9,992 nt of DNA from Crocinitomicaceae bacterium (GCA_013215515.1 JABSPC010000141.1:1-9992), one strand, 5' to 3'; shown: positions 1 through 7,946, numbered from the stretch's first letter. Made by a program: numbers and translations. Notes: generated by a model not told the origin, from the letters alone.

Positions 1-5
1 AATAA

Positions 6-227
6 ATTGAAAATCAACAAAAGCCAAAAGCCCGTGGACCATTTAGTGGACCAGGAACAATTGTTACACTATTAATAATTATTCCTTTGATGCTCGTCGT
101 CAAGCAAAGAGGGATGGTTGAAACACTATTAATTGCAACATTAGGCTTTGGGACGGGGCGTTTAGTAAACCACATGTATTTCAATTATAAAGATAGACAA
201 GCAAAAGATGACCTCCTTGATCACTAA
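6..227 (+). CDS. Small membrane protein, start unresolved at window edge
   Basis: An open frame ends at TAA 225-227 and encodes about 73 residues. It starts with a basic, Pro/Gly-rich stretch (QQKPKARGPFSGPG), then a hydrophobic segment (TIVTLLIIIPLMLVV), a short basic turn (KQRG), a second hydrophobic segment and a charged tail ending DDLLDH. This looks like a two-segment membrane protein with a cytoplasmic tail. I do not recognise the family. An in-frame TAA lies at 3-5, directly before the coding-like part, and no ATG, GTG or TTG is in frame before TTG 87 and ATG 90. Starting there would discard the first hydrophobic segment. The start may be the rare codon ATT at 6, or the TAA may be a nonsense change within a longer gene that begins outside the window. 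Confidence 0.5.
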   Translation: MENQQKPKARGPFSGPGTIVTLLIIIPLMLVVKQRGMVETLLIATLGFGTGRLVNHMYFNYKDRQAKDDLLDH

Positions 228-308
228 AAGGTGATTTGAATTCCGCTCGACCTCTCAGACTTCCGATCATTCCCTCAGAAATATTACTTTTAGTCCAAAG
301 CGAATTTA

Positions 309-1451
309 TTGCAGACCGAAACTACTTCTGAAGAATTAAAACGACCCTATTTCCATAATATCAATGGGCTTAGGTTTATCGGAGCGATTTCAATTTTAAC
401 TTTCCACTCTTTCGCGCTTTCAGACGACATCTGGGGTGATTTCTTTGACGGTTATTGGTTTTCAAAAGTTCGTTTTCTCGTCGGGCGTGGCCACATGGGC
501 ATTATGCTATTCTTCGTCTTGAGTGGATTTCTAATTACCAACATCTTACTTTGGGAATACAAAACAAAAGGCAAAATCCAGTTGTTTAACTTCCTAATAA
601 GAAGGTTTCTGCGGGTGTGGCCACTTTACTTTTTGATTGTTCTTTTTGGATTTTTCATTTTCCCAGTCCTCCCTTACGGAATTGAAACAGTGCACGAACT
701 TTGGCGCTTTCTGCTGTTCCTCCCTAATTTTGATGAAATAACAGTAGGCGCGCACGATTCAATCAACTTTTTAAGTGTCACTTGGACGATTGGAGTCGAA
801 GAGCAATTTTATTTTTTGTGGGGGGTGATTGTCACGCTTTTCACACTCAAGGGCCCATTGAAAAAGAATTTCATTTTCATTCTAGGGTTTGCCGTTATAT
901 TGGGTGCACTTCTATTTCGCTATTACAATCTAGGTGACAACCGTACCGTCTATTATCACAGTTTATCCGTCATGTCTGACCTCGCTTTTGGCTGTATGAT
1001 TGGTGCAATGGCAGTACAAGGAACAGCAGAAAAAACATTTAAACATTTAGCAAAATGGAAAATCGTTTTGATCTATATTTTGTCCCTTATTTACTGCCTA
1101 TATGAAGGTCACGTATTCAAGAATGATCTCTTTGTTTTCGAAAGAATCATTCCCGCAATCATTTTCTGTTTTGTCATTTTAGAACAAGTTTATTCTGAAA
1201 ATTCATTTTTCAAACTCGATAAAATTCCAGGTTTCTTCTTCTCTGGTGAAATCACATACAGCATTTACGTTTTACACGCCATCTACATTTTCTATTGGTC
1301 AAAATTCTTCGAGGCAAACGGCTATACAACGGAGATGTGGCATTTCGCTATTTTCTACGCTTTAGTTTTAAGCTCAACCTATCTTACCGCCTTGACCACC
1401 TACTATACGATTGAGAGGCCAATTTTCAAACTGCGCAAGCACTTTAGATAA
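309..1451 (+). CDS. Integral-membrane acyltransferase, acyltransferase 3 family (OafA/YrhL-like)
   Basis: A 380-residue multi-pass membrane protein. Family members transfer acetyl or other acyl groups to sugars of O-antigen, exopolysaccharide or other envelope glycans. Visible hallmarks are the N-terminal NGLRFIGAISILTFHSF with His33, RRFLRVWPLYF at 98-108, the WTIGVEEQFYF block at 159-169 with Glu164/165, and TYSIYVLHAIYIF at 316-328 with His323. About ten hydrophobic segments are spread along the length, and the size fits the family. The start is TTG at 309: an in-frame TAG at 291-293 closes the frame upstream, and the next in-frame Met comes after the conserved N-terminus, so TTG is the only reasonable start. 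The gene stands alone, with gaps of 81 bp before and 158 bp after it. The substrate cannot be read from the sequence. Confidence 0.9.
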   Translation: MQTETTSEELKRPYFHNINGLRFIGAISILTFHSFALSDDIWGDFFDGYWFSKVRFLVGRGHMGIMLFFVLSGFLITNILLWEYKTKGKIQLFNFLIRRFLRVWPLYFLIVLFGFFIFPVLPYGIETVHELWRFLLFLPNFDEITVGAHDSINFLSVTWTIGVEEQFYFLWGVIVTLFTLKGPLKKNFIFILGFAVILGALLFRYYNLGDNRTVYYHSLSVMSDLAFGCMIGAMAVQGTAEKTFKHLAKWKIVLIYILSLIYCLYEGHVFKNDLFVFERIIPAIIFCFVILEQVYSENSFFKLDKIPGFFFSGEITYSIYVLHAIYIFYWSKFFEANGYTTEMWHFAIFYALVLSSTYLTALTTYYTIERPIFKLRKHFR

Positions 1452-1484
1452 GCTGTGTACTTTTTTAATCAGAATCACACCTTC

Positions 1485-1562
1485 ACAGTTAAACTTATAA
1501 CACAATTCGTCCAAACAGTTAAAACCTGCCAGTAAATGGTAACCTGAGCCCTTACCGTTACC
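1485..1562. promoter_or_regulatory. Repeat-containing upstream region of fdhD (possible operator)
   Basis: The 158-bp gap before fdhD contains the 9-mer ACAGTTAAA twice in direct orientation, at 1485-1493 and 1515-1523, exactly 30 bp apart (about three helical turns). Downstream lies the inverted repeat GGTAAC (1538-1543) / GTTACC (1557-1562) with a 13-nt spacer. A TATATTTA string at 1584-1591 resembles the Bacteroidota -7 element TAnnTTTG, but no matching -33 TTG is seen at a good distance. Such an arrangement could bind a regulator of the formate dehydrogenase genes. This is inference from position and repeats only. Confidence 0.25.
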
Positions 1563-1609
1563 CTCAACTAGCCGATATTTCACTATATTTAAGACTCAAT
1601 TCTGCAAGA

Positions 1610-2434
1610 ATGGCTACGAGTAATTATGAAGGCAAAAAATTTCAAGGCAATAGCGCTTCCAAAACATTGGATGATCTAACTGTCGAGGAAGCCTTGCAAA
1701 TTAACATAAACGGCAAGCCATTCACAATCACAATGCGCACACCAGGTGATGACATCCCCTTGGTTAGAGGGCTTCTTCATTCGGAAGGAGTAATAAATGA
1801 TCTCAAATTCAACCCAGACATAATTCTGAAAAAAGAAAACGAAGATGGAGTTCTATCTGTTGTTAATCTTGACATTCCAGAAGAAAAACTTGGGCGGGGA
1901 TATACAAATAGTAGAAGTTTATTATCCGTTTCGTCTTGTGGAATTTGTGGAAAAATAGAACTCGAAGACTTATCTTTCATGGGAACTATCATAGAAGAGA
2001 AAGAAAGCATCGATATCGGCACGATCCATTCGATGTTTGATAAGATGAGTGAATTGCAGCAGTCCTTTCAGAAGTCTGGAGGTTCACACGCTGCCGCAGC
2101 TTTCAACAGCAACGGAGAGCTTTTAAGCACAATGGAAGATATCGGAAGACACAATGCCGTTGACAAAGTGGTTGGAGATTTAATCCATCAAGGAAAAATA
2201 AAAGAGGCTTCAGCTATAACCGTAAGCGGAAGAATATCGTATGAAATAATAGTGAAAACATTTAAAGCAAAAATTCCAATCCTCTGTGCAGTTTCAGCAC
2301 CATCAACTTTATCTGTTGATTATGCCAAAGAATTGGGAATTACATTACTTGCTTTTTGTAGAGGAGATAGAGCTACATGCTACTCCAACCCACATAGAAT
2401 TAGTATTGATAACATAAACAGCCAAGCGGGCTAA
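1610..2434 (+). CDS. fdhD: Formate dehydrogenase accessory sulfurtransferase FdhD
   Basis: A 274-residue cytoplasmic protein. FdhD is known to carry sulfur from a cysteine desulfurase to the molybdenum or tungsten bis-MGD cofactor of formate dehydrogenase, a sulfuration needed for activity. The family's CxxC sulfur-relay motif is present as SSCGICGK, with Cys110 and Cys113. The conserved block GGSHAAAAF appears near 157-165, followed by EDIGRHNAVDKVVGD at 176-190, SGRISYEI at 206-213 and SAPSTLSVDYAKELGITL at 229-246. The C-terminus FCRGDRATCYSNPHRI matches the usual RG-rich ending with slight variation. The ATG at 1610 leaves a 20-30 residue leader before the core, as usual. Only 10 bp separate it from the beta subunit gene, so it is probably the first gene of the operon. 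Its position matches fdsC, the FdhD-like gene of fds operons elsewhere. Confidence 0.95.
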   Translation: MATSNYEGKKFQGNSASKTLDDLTVEEALQININGKPFTITMRTPGDDIPLVRGLLHSEGVINDLKFNPDIILKKENEDGVLSVVNLDIPEEKLGRGYTNSRSLLSVSSCGICGKIELEDLSFMGTIIEEKESIDIGTIHSMFDKMSELQQSFQKSGGSHAAAAFNSNGELLSTMEDIGRHNAVDKVVGDLIHQGKIKEASAITVSGRISYEIIVKTFKAKIPILCAVSAPSTLSVDYAKELGITLLAFCRGDRATCYSNPHRISIDNINSQAG

Positions 2435-2444
2435 TTGAAAATAT

Positions 2445-4094
2445 ATGTCAAAGAATTTAAGTGAATTATCAGGAAGAAAAGGATTAGATGACAATCTGTT
2501 TGACCGAATGGGGAAATTGGCTGAACGCGATGGAGCCCCAGACAATACTGAGTTGGATAAACTTGCAAAGGAATTCCTTATCGGTTCTGCTAACGCATAT
2601 GGTACAACAACGTTTTACGACTTCCTGAAACCAGAAAACAAAGGAAAGAAAGCGTACGTCTGTAATGGAACGGCTTGCGTTTGTGCAGGTACTCAGGACA
2701 AAGTAAAAGAAGAACTTTCAAATCACTTCAAGGAGGACGAAATTGGACACATGACTTGTTTGGGTCGTTGCCATGAAAATTCAGCCTTCAATTACGGTGG
2801 GCAAAACTACTCTGGTTCTGCATTAAGGGAATTGGATACTATCATTTCTGAAAAAGACGGGGCTCAAGATTCGTACAACGTTGAGTCATTCGAACATACA
2901 ATTCTCACAGAGAAGTTTAGCTCTATCGATGAGTATTATGCTTCATTCAAAGAAACCCTAAAACGTGATTCGGCTGAAGTTTTAGAGGAGATCAAACTTT
3001 CAAATGTTAGAGGTCGTGGTGGAGCTGGTTTCCCAATGGGATTGAAACTTGGCTTTTGCAGAAGCGTTGAAAGTGAAACGAAATTCATCATTTGCAATGC
3101 AGATGAAGGTGATCCGGGTGCATACTCAGATCGCTATTTATTAGAACAACAACCGCACTCTGTTTTATACGGAATGTTAATCGCTGGATATGTGACTCAT
3201 GCAAACCATGGTATTCTCTATATCCGGGCGTAATATCCTGACTCGGCGACAATCATCGAAAGAGAAATTGAGCTTTTAAGAGCATCTGGATTGATTGGAA
3301 AAAATATTGACGGCAGTGGATTTGACTTTGACTTCAAAGTGATTCGCGCACAAGGCTCTTATATTTGTGGTGAAGAAACGGCGTTGATTAATTCAATTGA
3401 AGGGCAACGTCCTGAAGTTCGTGTTCGCCCTCCGTATCCTGCAGAACAAGGATTGTTTAACAAACCTACTATTGTAAACAACGTTGAAACATTATCAACA
3501 TTACATTTCATTATCGAACAAGGTGGAGCGGCATGGAAAGCAATTGGAACGGAAAGATCTTCTGGTACTAAACTAGTTTGTTTGGATAGCTTCTTTAACA
3601 AGCCTGGGATTTATGAGGTTGAAATGGGAACTCCGATGTCAACTGTAATCAACGATATGGGCGGCGGGTTTAAATCCCCAGTTAAGGCAATGCAAATTGG
3701 CGGTCCACTTGGTGGATTGGTTCCTGTATCAAAAATTGATGATTTGAAATTAGACTTCGAATCGTTTGCAGAGAATGGATTCTTAATGGGACACGCATCT
3801 ATAATTTGTATTCCAGAGACGATGCCAATGATTGATTTCTTAGAGCACTTATTCGACTTCGCCGCGTATGAAAGTTGTGGGAAATGTTTCCCTTGTCGAC
3901 TAGGAACGAAGAGAGGCCATGAACTATTAAGAAAAGCAAATACATCCGATTATAAGATCAGTAAGAAATTATTTGAAGATTTACTAAATACGCTAGAAGA
4001 AGGGTCTCTTTGTGCACACGGTGGTGGAATTCCATTACCTGTGAAAAACGCAATGGAGTATTTTGAAGACGAGATGAAAGGGTATTTTGAATAG
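2445..4094 (+). pseudogene. fdsB: NAD-dependent formate dehydrogenase beta subunit, NuoE-NuoF fusion, interrupted by in-frame TAA
   Basis: Read through one stop codon, this frame gives a complete 549-residue flavoprotein. Residues 1-135 are a NuoE-like (gamma) domain: a helical part ending NAYGTTTFYDF, then a thioredoxin-like [2Fe-2S] domain with Cys73, Cys78, Cys105 and Cys109 (C-x4-C and C-x3-C). From about 150 follows a NuoF domain: FMN/NADH-binding VRGRGGAGFPMGLK (188-201), CNADEGDPGAYSDR (217-230), GEETALINSIEG (309-320), and the [4Fe-4S] motif ESCGKCFPCRLG with Cys478, Cys481, Cys484 and distal Cys523. The subunit would accept electrons from the alpha subunit and reduce NAD+ through FMN. 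Codon 263 (TAA, 3231-3233) splits it in the same frame into 262 residues and a remainder. All motifs on both sides are intact, so the change is recent, a sequence error or a readthrough site. TTG 3291 is not a credible restart. The symbol follows fds operons; fdhB-type names are also used. Confidence 0.88.
3231..3233 (+). other. In-frame TAA within the formate dehydrogenase beta gene
   Basis: The reading is LYIRA-stop-YPDSATIIEREIELL. NuoF-type proteins normally have Arg-(Gly/Ala)-Glu-Tyr-Pro here, so TAA replaces an expected Glu codon. A single G-to-T change of GAA would be enough. No frameshift is involved: the frame before and after the stop is the same. Confidence 0.85.
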
Positions 4095-4097
4095 AAT

Positions 4098-4130
4098 TTA
4101 GATTCTAACTGGCTAACTTCTAAAATCTAA
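4098..4130. repeat. Inverted repeat between fdsB and fdsA
   Basis: TTAGATT (4098-4104) and AATCTAA (4124-4130) form a perfect 7-bp stem with a 19-nt loop in the 49-bp gap between the beta and alpha genes. The loop itself holds CTAACT twice. The stem is A/T-rich and has no T tract, so it is not a strong terminator. It might mark an mRNA processing or stability site, or be chance. Confidence 0.3.
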
Positions 4131-4143
4131 TTAAAACAAGACT

Positions 4144-6888
4144 ATGAGCAACACAGCATATATAAACAACATCGAGCATCAATTCAAAGACGGCGAAACG
4201 GTTTTAGCTTTCGTCAGACGAATTGTAGGCGAAAAGTTGATTCCAACACTTTGTGATTCCCCGAATCTAGATTCTTTTGGGTCTTGTAGGATTTGTAGCG
4301 TAGATGTCGCATTGGAAAAAGATGGAAAGACCAAAGTAATGGCATCATGTCACACTCCAATGACGAGCGGAATGTACGTCTACCCAAGTACTGATTCGAT
4401 TAAGGAACTGCGTAAAAACATTATGGAATTGGTCTTAACGGATCACCCATTGGATTGTCTGACGTGTGAAGTAAACGGAAATTGTGAGCTTCAAGACGTT
4501 GCAGCACAAGTTGGAATTAGAGAGGTTCGCTATCCAGCAGGTGAAAATCATTTGGACAAAACAAAGGATTTGAGTCACCCGTATATGACTTCCGACCTAT
4601 CTAAATGTATCAACTGTTATAGATGTGTTAGAGCTTGTGATGAAGTACAAGGAGAATTTGTTCTAAGCATGGCCGGTCGTGGATTCGACACGCATATAGT
4701 AAAAGGAACCGATCAATCATTTATGGATTCCGATTGTGTTAGTTGTGGTGCTTGTTCTCAGGCCTGTCCAACTTCTGCGATCTCAGATATCTTCCAATCC
4801 AAAGCGGTTCATGTTGAAGAAACAACAAGAACAGTTTGTACGTATTGCGGAGTTGGATGTAATCTTGAAGTATCTACTAGCAATGGTGAAATCCTAAGTA
4901 TTCAAGCTCCGTATGAAGCAGAAGCAAATGGTGGTCATACCTGTTTGAAAGGACGTTACGCTTTCAAATTCTATAACCATCCTGATAGATTGAATAGCCC
5001 AATGATTAAGCGAAATGGAGAATTCGAAAAAGTATCTTGGGACGAAGCTTACGATCATATCGCAAGTGAGTTGACTCGAATTAAATCGTCAAATGGACCG
5101 GATGCAATTGCCGGAATTTCTTCAGCTCGTACTCCAAATGAGGAGAATTACTTAATGCAAAAATTCATTCGTGCCGTTGTTGGAACGAATAATATTGACT
5201 GTTGTGCACGTGTTTGTCACTCGCCAACCGCACTTGGAATGCAACGTTCATTTGGAACTGGAGCAGCGACCAATTCGATAGATGATTTAGAATTTGCCGA
5301 ATTCATATTAATTATTGGAGCGAATCCAACAGATGCACACCCAGTGACTGGAGCGAAGATCAAACAAAAAATGATGAAGGGAACTCCTAGCATCGTGATT
5401 GATCCTCGTAGAATTGAATTGGCCAAATACGCAACTTACCATTTACAGTTGAAGCCGGGAACGAACGTTGCCTTATTGAACATGATGTTGTATTACATTA
5501 TTGAGGCTGGAGCAGAAGATGCGAAATTCATTGATAACCGAACGGAAGGTTACGAAGAAATGAAGACTGAAATCATGAGGCTGAATATGGACGAGTTAGA
5601 AGAGATAACTGGTGTCGATAAAAACTTAGTGAAAGAAGCAGCACTTGCTTATGCAGCATCGAAAGCAGCGATGGAATTCCACGGTTTAGGAGTTACCGAG
5701 CATTTGCAAGGAACTTTCACTGTTCAGTTAATTGCCGATTTGGTAATGATTACTGGAAATATTGGAATTAAAGGAGCAGGTATGAACCCGCTTCGTGGAC
5801 AAAATAACGTTCAAGGTGCGGCCGATATGGGAGCACAACCTCATCAAGGGGCTGGTTACATGGATGTAACCGATCCAGAAATGCAAAGCAAATACAATAC
5901 GTTTTATGGTGTGAAGGATGTAGTTCCAAGGCACGTTGGATATAAAATTCCAGAGATGTTTGACGCAGCAATTGCTGGTGATCTTAAAGCAATGTGGATT
6001 ATCGGAGAAGATGTTGTACAAACAGATCCAAACACGAAAAAGGTGATTGCAGCCATGGAGAATTTAGAATTACTTGTAGTTCAAGAATTGTTCATGACGG
6101 AAACAGCAATGCGAGCAACAGTAATATTGCCTGGTGCATCATTCCTTGAAAAAGATGGAACATTTACGAATGGTGAAAGAAGAATACAACGCGTAAATAA
6201 GGTTGTTGAACCAATTCCAGGATGTAAAGTTGACGGTCAAATTATCGTTGATATTATGAACAAAATGGGCTACCCACAAGAAGACTATTCGGGACCTGGT
6301 GTACTTGCTGAGGTGGCAGGAATTGTTCCGTTCTTCAAAGGTGCTACTTGGGAAGGACTTGGAGACAATGGTTTACAATGGCCGGTCCTCGAAGATGGAT
6401 CGGATACCCAAATGCTTCACATCGAAGAGTTTAAACGTGGAAAAGGAAAGTTCCACTTCTTCAATTATGAGAAGTCGCACGAGGTTGAACGCCACGAAAA
6501 AGACTTCCCGTACATCATTACAACAAACCGTGAATTGGAACACTACAACTGTGGTGCAATGACGCGTAGAACTGGAAATGTAGAGATCTTAACTGAAGAC
6601 GTTTTATTAATTCACCCGACTGATGCTATTAAAGAAGGAATTGCAGATGGCGAGTTCGTATGTGTTGAAAGTCCAAGAGGAAAAGTCGACATTAGAGCTT
6701 TAATAACGGATGAAATGAAAGAAGGAATTTTAAGTTCTACCTTCCACTTTCCAGAGGTGATGTTGAACATTATCACATCTGATGAACATTGTTCTGAAGC
6801 GATGTGCCCAGAGTACAAAGTAGTTAGTTGTAAAATTAGAAAAAGTAAAGGTAAGGCGAAGCATTTGGCTGAAGCACAAACCGTATAA
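4144..6888 (+). CDS. fdsA: Formate dehydrogenase alpha (catalytic) subunit, Mo/W-bis-MGD, cysteine type
   Basis: A 914-residue cytoplasmic catalytic subunit that oxidises formate to CO2 and passes electrons along iron-sulfur clusters to the beta subunit. In order, it has a NuoG-like [2Fe-2S] domain (Cys37, Cys48, Cys51, Cys69); a His-Cys [4Fe-4S] site, HPLDCLTCEVNGNC (His101, Cys105, Cys108, Cys114); two ferredoxin-type [4Fe-4S] motifs (Cys155/158/161/165 and Cys198/201/204/208); and the molybdopterin oxidoreductase domain with its own [4Fe-4S] site (Cys232/235/239/267). The metal-binding active-site residue is Cys358 followed by His359 (ARVCHSPT), coded by TGT 5215-5217, so the enzyme does not need selenocysteine. 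GMNPLRGQNNVQGAADMG (546-563) supplies Arg551. Its spacing of 193 from Cys358 equals that between Sec140 and Arg333 in E. coli FDH-H. The C-terminal pterin-binding part includes HYNCGAMTRRTGNVE and FHFPEVMLN. There is no Tat signal, which fits a cytoplasmic NAD-linked enzyme. The frame is intact. Confidence 0.95.
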   Translation: MSNTAYINNIEHQFKDGETVLAFVRRIVGEKLIPTLCDSPNLDSFGSCRICSVDVALEKDGKTKVMASCHTPMTSGMYVYPSTDSIKELRKNIMELVLTDHPLDCLTCEVNGNCELQDVAAQVGIREVRYPAGENHLDKTKDLSHPYMTSDLSKCINCYRCVRACDEVQGEFVLSMAGRGFDTHIVKGTDQSFMDSDCVSCGACSQACPTSAISDIFQSKAVHVEETTRTVCTYCGVGCNLEVSTSNGEILSIQAPYEAEANGGHTCLKGRYAFKFYNHPDRLNSPMIKRNGEFEKVSWDEAYDHIASELTRIKSSNGPDAIAGISSARTPNEENYLMQKFIRAVVGTNNIDCCARVCHSPTALGMQRSFGTGAATNSIDDLEFAEFILIIGANPTDAHPVTGAKIKQKMMKGTPSIVIDPRRIELAKYATYHLQLKPGTNVALLNMMLYYIIEAGAEDAKFIDNRTEGYEEMKTEIMRLNMDELEEITGVDKNLVKEAALAYAASKAAMEFHGLGVTEHLQGTFTVQLIADLVMITGNIGIKGAGMNPLRGQNNVQGAADMGAQPHQGAGYMDVTDPEMQSKYNTFYGVKDVVPRHVGYKIPEMFDAAIAGDLKAMWIIGEDVVQTDPNTKKVIAAMENLELLVVQELFMTETAMRATVILPGASFLEKDGTFTNGERRIQRVNKVVEPIPGCKVDGQIIVDIMNKMGYPQEDYSGPGVLAEVAGIVPFFKGATWEGLGDNGLQWPVLEDGSDTQMLHIEEFKRGKGKFHFFNYEKSHEVERHEKDFPYIITTNRELEHYNCGAMTRRTGNVEILTEDVLLIHPTDAIKEGIADGEFVCVESPRGKVDIRALITDEMKEGILSSTFHFPEVMLNIITSDEHCSEAMCPEYKVVSCKIRKSKGKAKHLAEAQTV

Positions 6889-6890
6889 TT

Positions 6891-7295
6891 ATGGATAGAA
6901 AAATAACCATTGCCGTTTTTGTTGGAATTTTTGGAGCTGGATTTGCCATAGCACTATTTATATACTTAGGACACCTAATTGCGCCCGTTGATATTCCTGA
7001 TGGGTTTGAAAATTGGTCGGATGAGTCACAAATACTCTTTATGAAAAACCTGCCGATTAGTCACTATCTTTCTGTAATTATCGGACAAGGGCTCGGAATA
7101 TTATTGGGAGTCGTCGCAGGACGGTTATTGTACAACAAAGCAATTATGCCGCTTTACGTCATTCTCGTAATTATGTTGATGATGAGTACAATCAACTACT
7201 TTTCTATGCCACATCCAGGCTGGTTCTTGTTTGCCGATTTAGGGTTTTCGGCAATTGTTAGTATAGGATATATTCGAACCCTTAGGAAAGCCTAG
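6891..7295 (+). CDS. Four-segment membrane protein of unknown function
   Basis: A 134-residue protein starting 2 bp after the fdsA stop, so probably translated together with it. Hydrophobic segments lie at about 5-30, 59-80, 85-104 and 111-128. Between the first and second is a soluble, acidic stretch (PDGFENWSDESQILF) that could form an exposed loop. Short motifs such as NYFSMPHPGWF precede the last segment. There is no signal peptidase site, metal-binding cysteine cluster or known catalytic motif. I do not recognise a named family. Its place between the formate dehydrogenase genes and ribE could suggest a membrane partner, or simply an unrelated passenger gene. The ATG at 6891 is the natural start, because the first membrane segment follows directly. 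Confidence 0.75.
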   Translation: MDRKITIAVFVGIFGAGFAIALFIYLGHLIAPVDIPDGFENWSDESQILFMKNLPISHYLSVIIGQGLGILLGVVAGRLLYNKAIMPLYVILVIMLMMSTINYFSMPHPGWFLFADLGFSAIVSIGYIRTLRKA

Positions 7296-7304
7296 TTTTA
7301 CGAC

Positions 7305-7883
7305 ATGTTTACAGGAATAATTGAAGGTCTCGGAACCGTAAAAGCAATTGAGAAAGAAGGCGAAAACATTCACTTCACAATCGATTCAAACTTTACGGAT
7401 GAATTGAAAATTGATCAAAGCGTTGCCCATAATGGATGTTGCCTAACCGTGGTTGAAATCAACAATAGAGAATACGTTGTCACAGCTATTCTTGAAACGT
7501 TAGAGAAGACCAACCTCGGACATTGGACTGTTGGCACTAAAGTAAACCTTGAGCGCTGCATGATTATGAATGGTCGCTTGGATGGACATATCGTTCAAGG
7601 GCATGTTGATACCACGGCAACGTGCACCAACATCGAAGGTCAAGGTGGAAGCTTTAAATTCTCATTTGAATACGCTTCAGAAGACGTTACTGTTGAAAAA
7701 GGTTCGGTCACTGTTAATGGAACAAGCCTCACTGTAGTTGACTCAAAGGATAAAGGATTCTCAGTTTGCATCATCCCATTCACTCTTGAGCACACGAATT
7801 TTCACCAACTTAAAATAGGCGATAAAATCAATTTAGAGTTTGACATTATAGGAAAATACGTGGCGAAATTATTTAAAAAATAA
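7305..7883 (+). CDS. ribE: Riboflavin synthase (alpha chain)
   Basis: A 192-residue enzyme that converts two molecules of 6,7-dimethyl-8-ribityllumazine into riboflavin and 5-amino-6-ribitylaminouracil, the last step of riboflavin synthesis. It begins with the diagnostic MFTGIIEGLG and consists of two lumazine-binding barrels. The first contains VAHNGCCLTVVE (40-51) and ETLEKTNLG (64-72). The second follows GRLDGHIVQGHVDTTA (90-105) and contains VNGTSLTVVD (137-146) and IPFTLEHTN (157-165). The length is slightly short of the usual 200-220, which is within range. It lies 9 bp downstream of the unknown membrane gene, leaving no room for its own FMN riboswitch, so it is likely expressed with the upstream genes. 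The product feeds FMN synthesis, and FMN is the cofactor of the beta subunit encoded upstream. The gene is also called ribC in some species. Confidence 0.95.
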   Translation: MFTGIIEGLGTVKAIEKEGENIHFTIDSNFTDELKIDQSVAHNGCCLTVVEINNREYVVTAILETLEKTNLGHWTVGTKVNLERCMIMNGRLDGHIVQGHVDTTATCTNIEGQGGSFKFSFEYASEDVTVEKGSVTVNGTSLTVVDSKDKGFSVCIIPFTLEHTNFHQLKIGDKINLEFDIIGKYVAKLFKK

Positions 7884-7895
7884 TCACACATCCTA

Positions 7896-7935
7896 TGAGG
7901 GCTTGCATTTTTGAAGAATGAAATAAACGCCCTCA
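7896..7935 (+). terminator. Possible stem-loop after ribE
   Basis: TGAGGGC (7896-7902) pairs perfectly with GCCCTCA (7929-7935). Within the 26-nt loop a second small stem is possible, CATTT (7906-7910) with GAATG (7916-7920). It begins 13 bp after the ribE stop, where a terminator is expected, but no run of T follows, so it is weak as an intrinsic terminator. Confidence 0.3.
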
Positions 7936-7946
7936 ATATAAATATG
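7911..7946 (+). promoter_or_regulatory. Weak candidate promoter for the glycosyltransferase gene
   Basis: TAAATATG at 7939-7946 matches the Bacteroidota -7 consensus TAnnTTTG at all but one position. A TTG at 7911-7913 could act as the -33 element, but the 25-nt spacing is longer than usual. The site ends 22 bp before the start codon and overlaps the possible stem-loop. Confidence 0.2.

Noticed and set aside
220..235. Terminator hairpin ATCAC/GTGAT at the end of the first gene
   Set aside because: The stem is only 5 bp, overlaps the stop codon and has no T tract, so it is too weak to call.
1374..1583. 69-residue minus-strand open frame between the acyltransferase and fdhD
   Set aside because: It overlaps the conserved acyltransferase C-terminus, shows no family similarity, and contains the repeat region.
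3291..4094. Separate gene starting at TTG 3291
   Set aside because: It lies in the same frame as the upstream piece, and the conserved NuoF sequence continues between the stop and this TTG, so it is the C-terminal part of the interrupted beta subunit.
5215..5217. Selenocysteine active site in formate dehydrogenase
   Set aside because: The codon is TGT (Cys), not TGA, and no selenocysteine insertion element is needed.
5728..6021. Minus-strand open frames opposite fdsA and other genes
   Set aside because: They lie antisense to well-supported coding sequence and have no recognisable domains; they are shadows of codon bias.
6299..6562. 87-residue open frame inside fdsA
   Set aside because: It is in another frame of a strongly conserved catalytic subunit, has Ser/Arg/Thr-rich low-quality sequence, and no family features.
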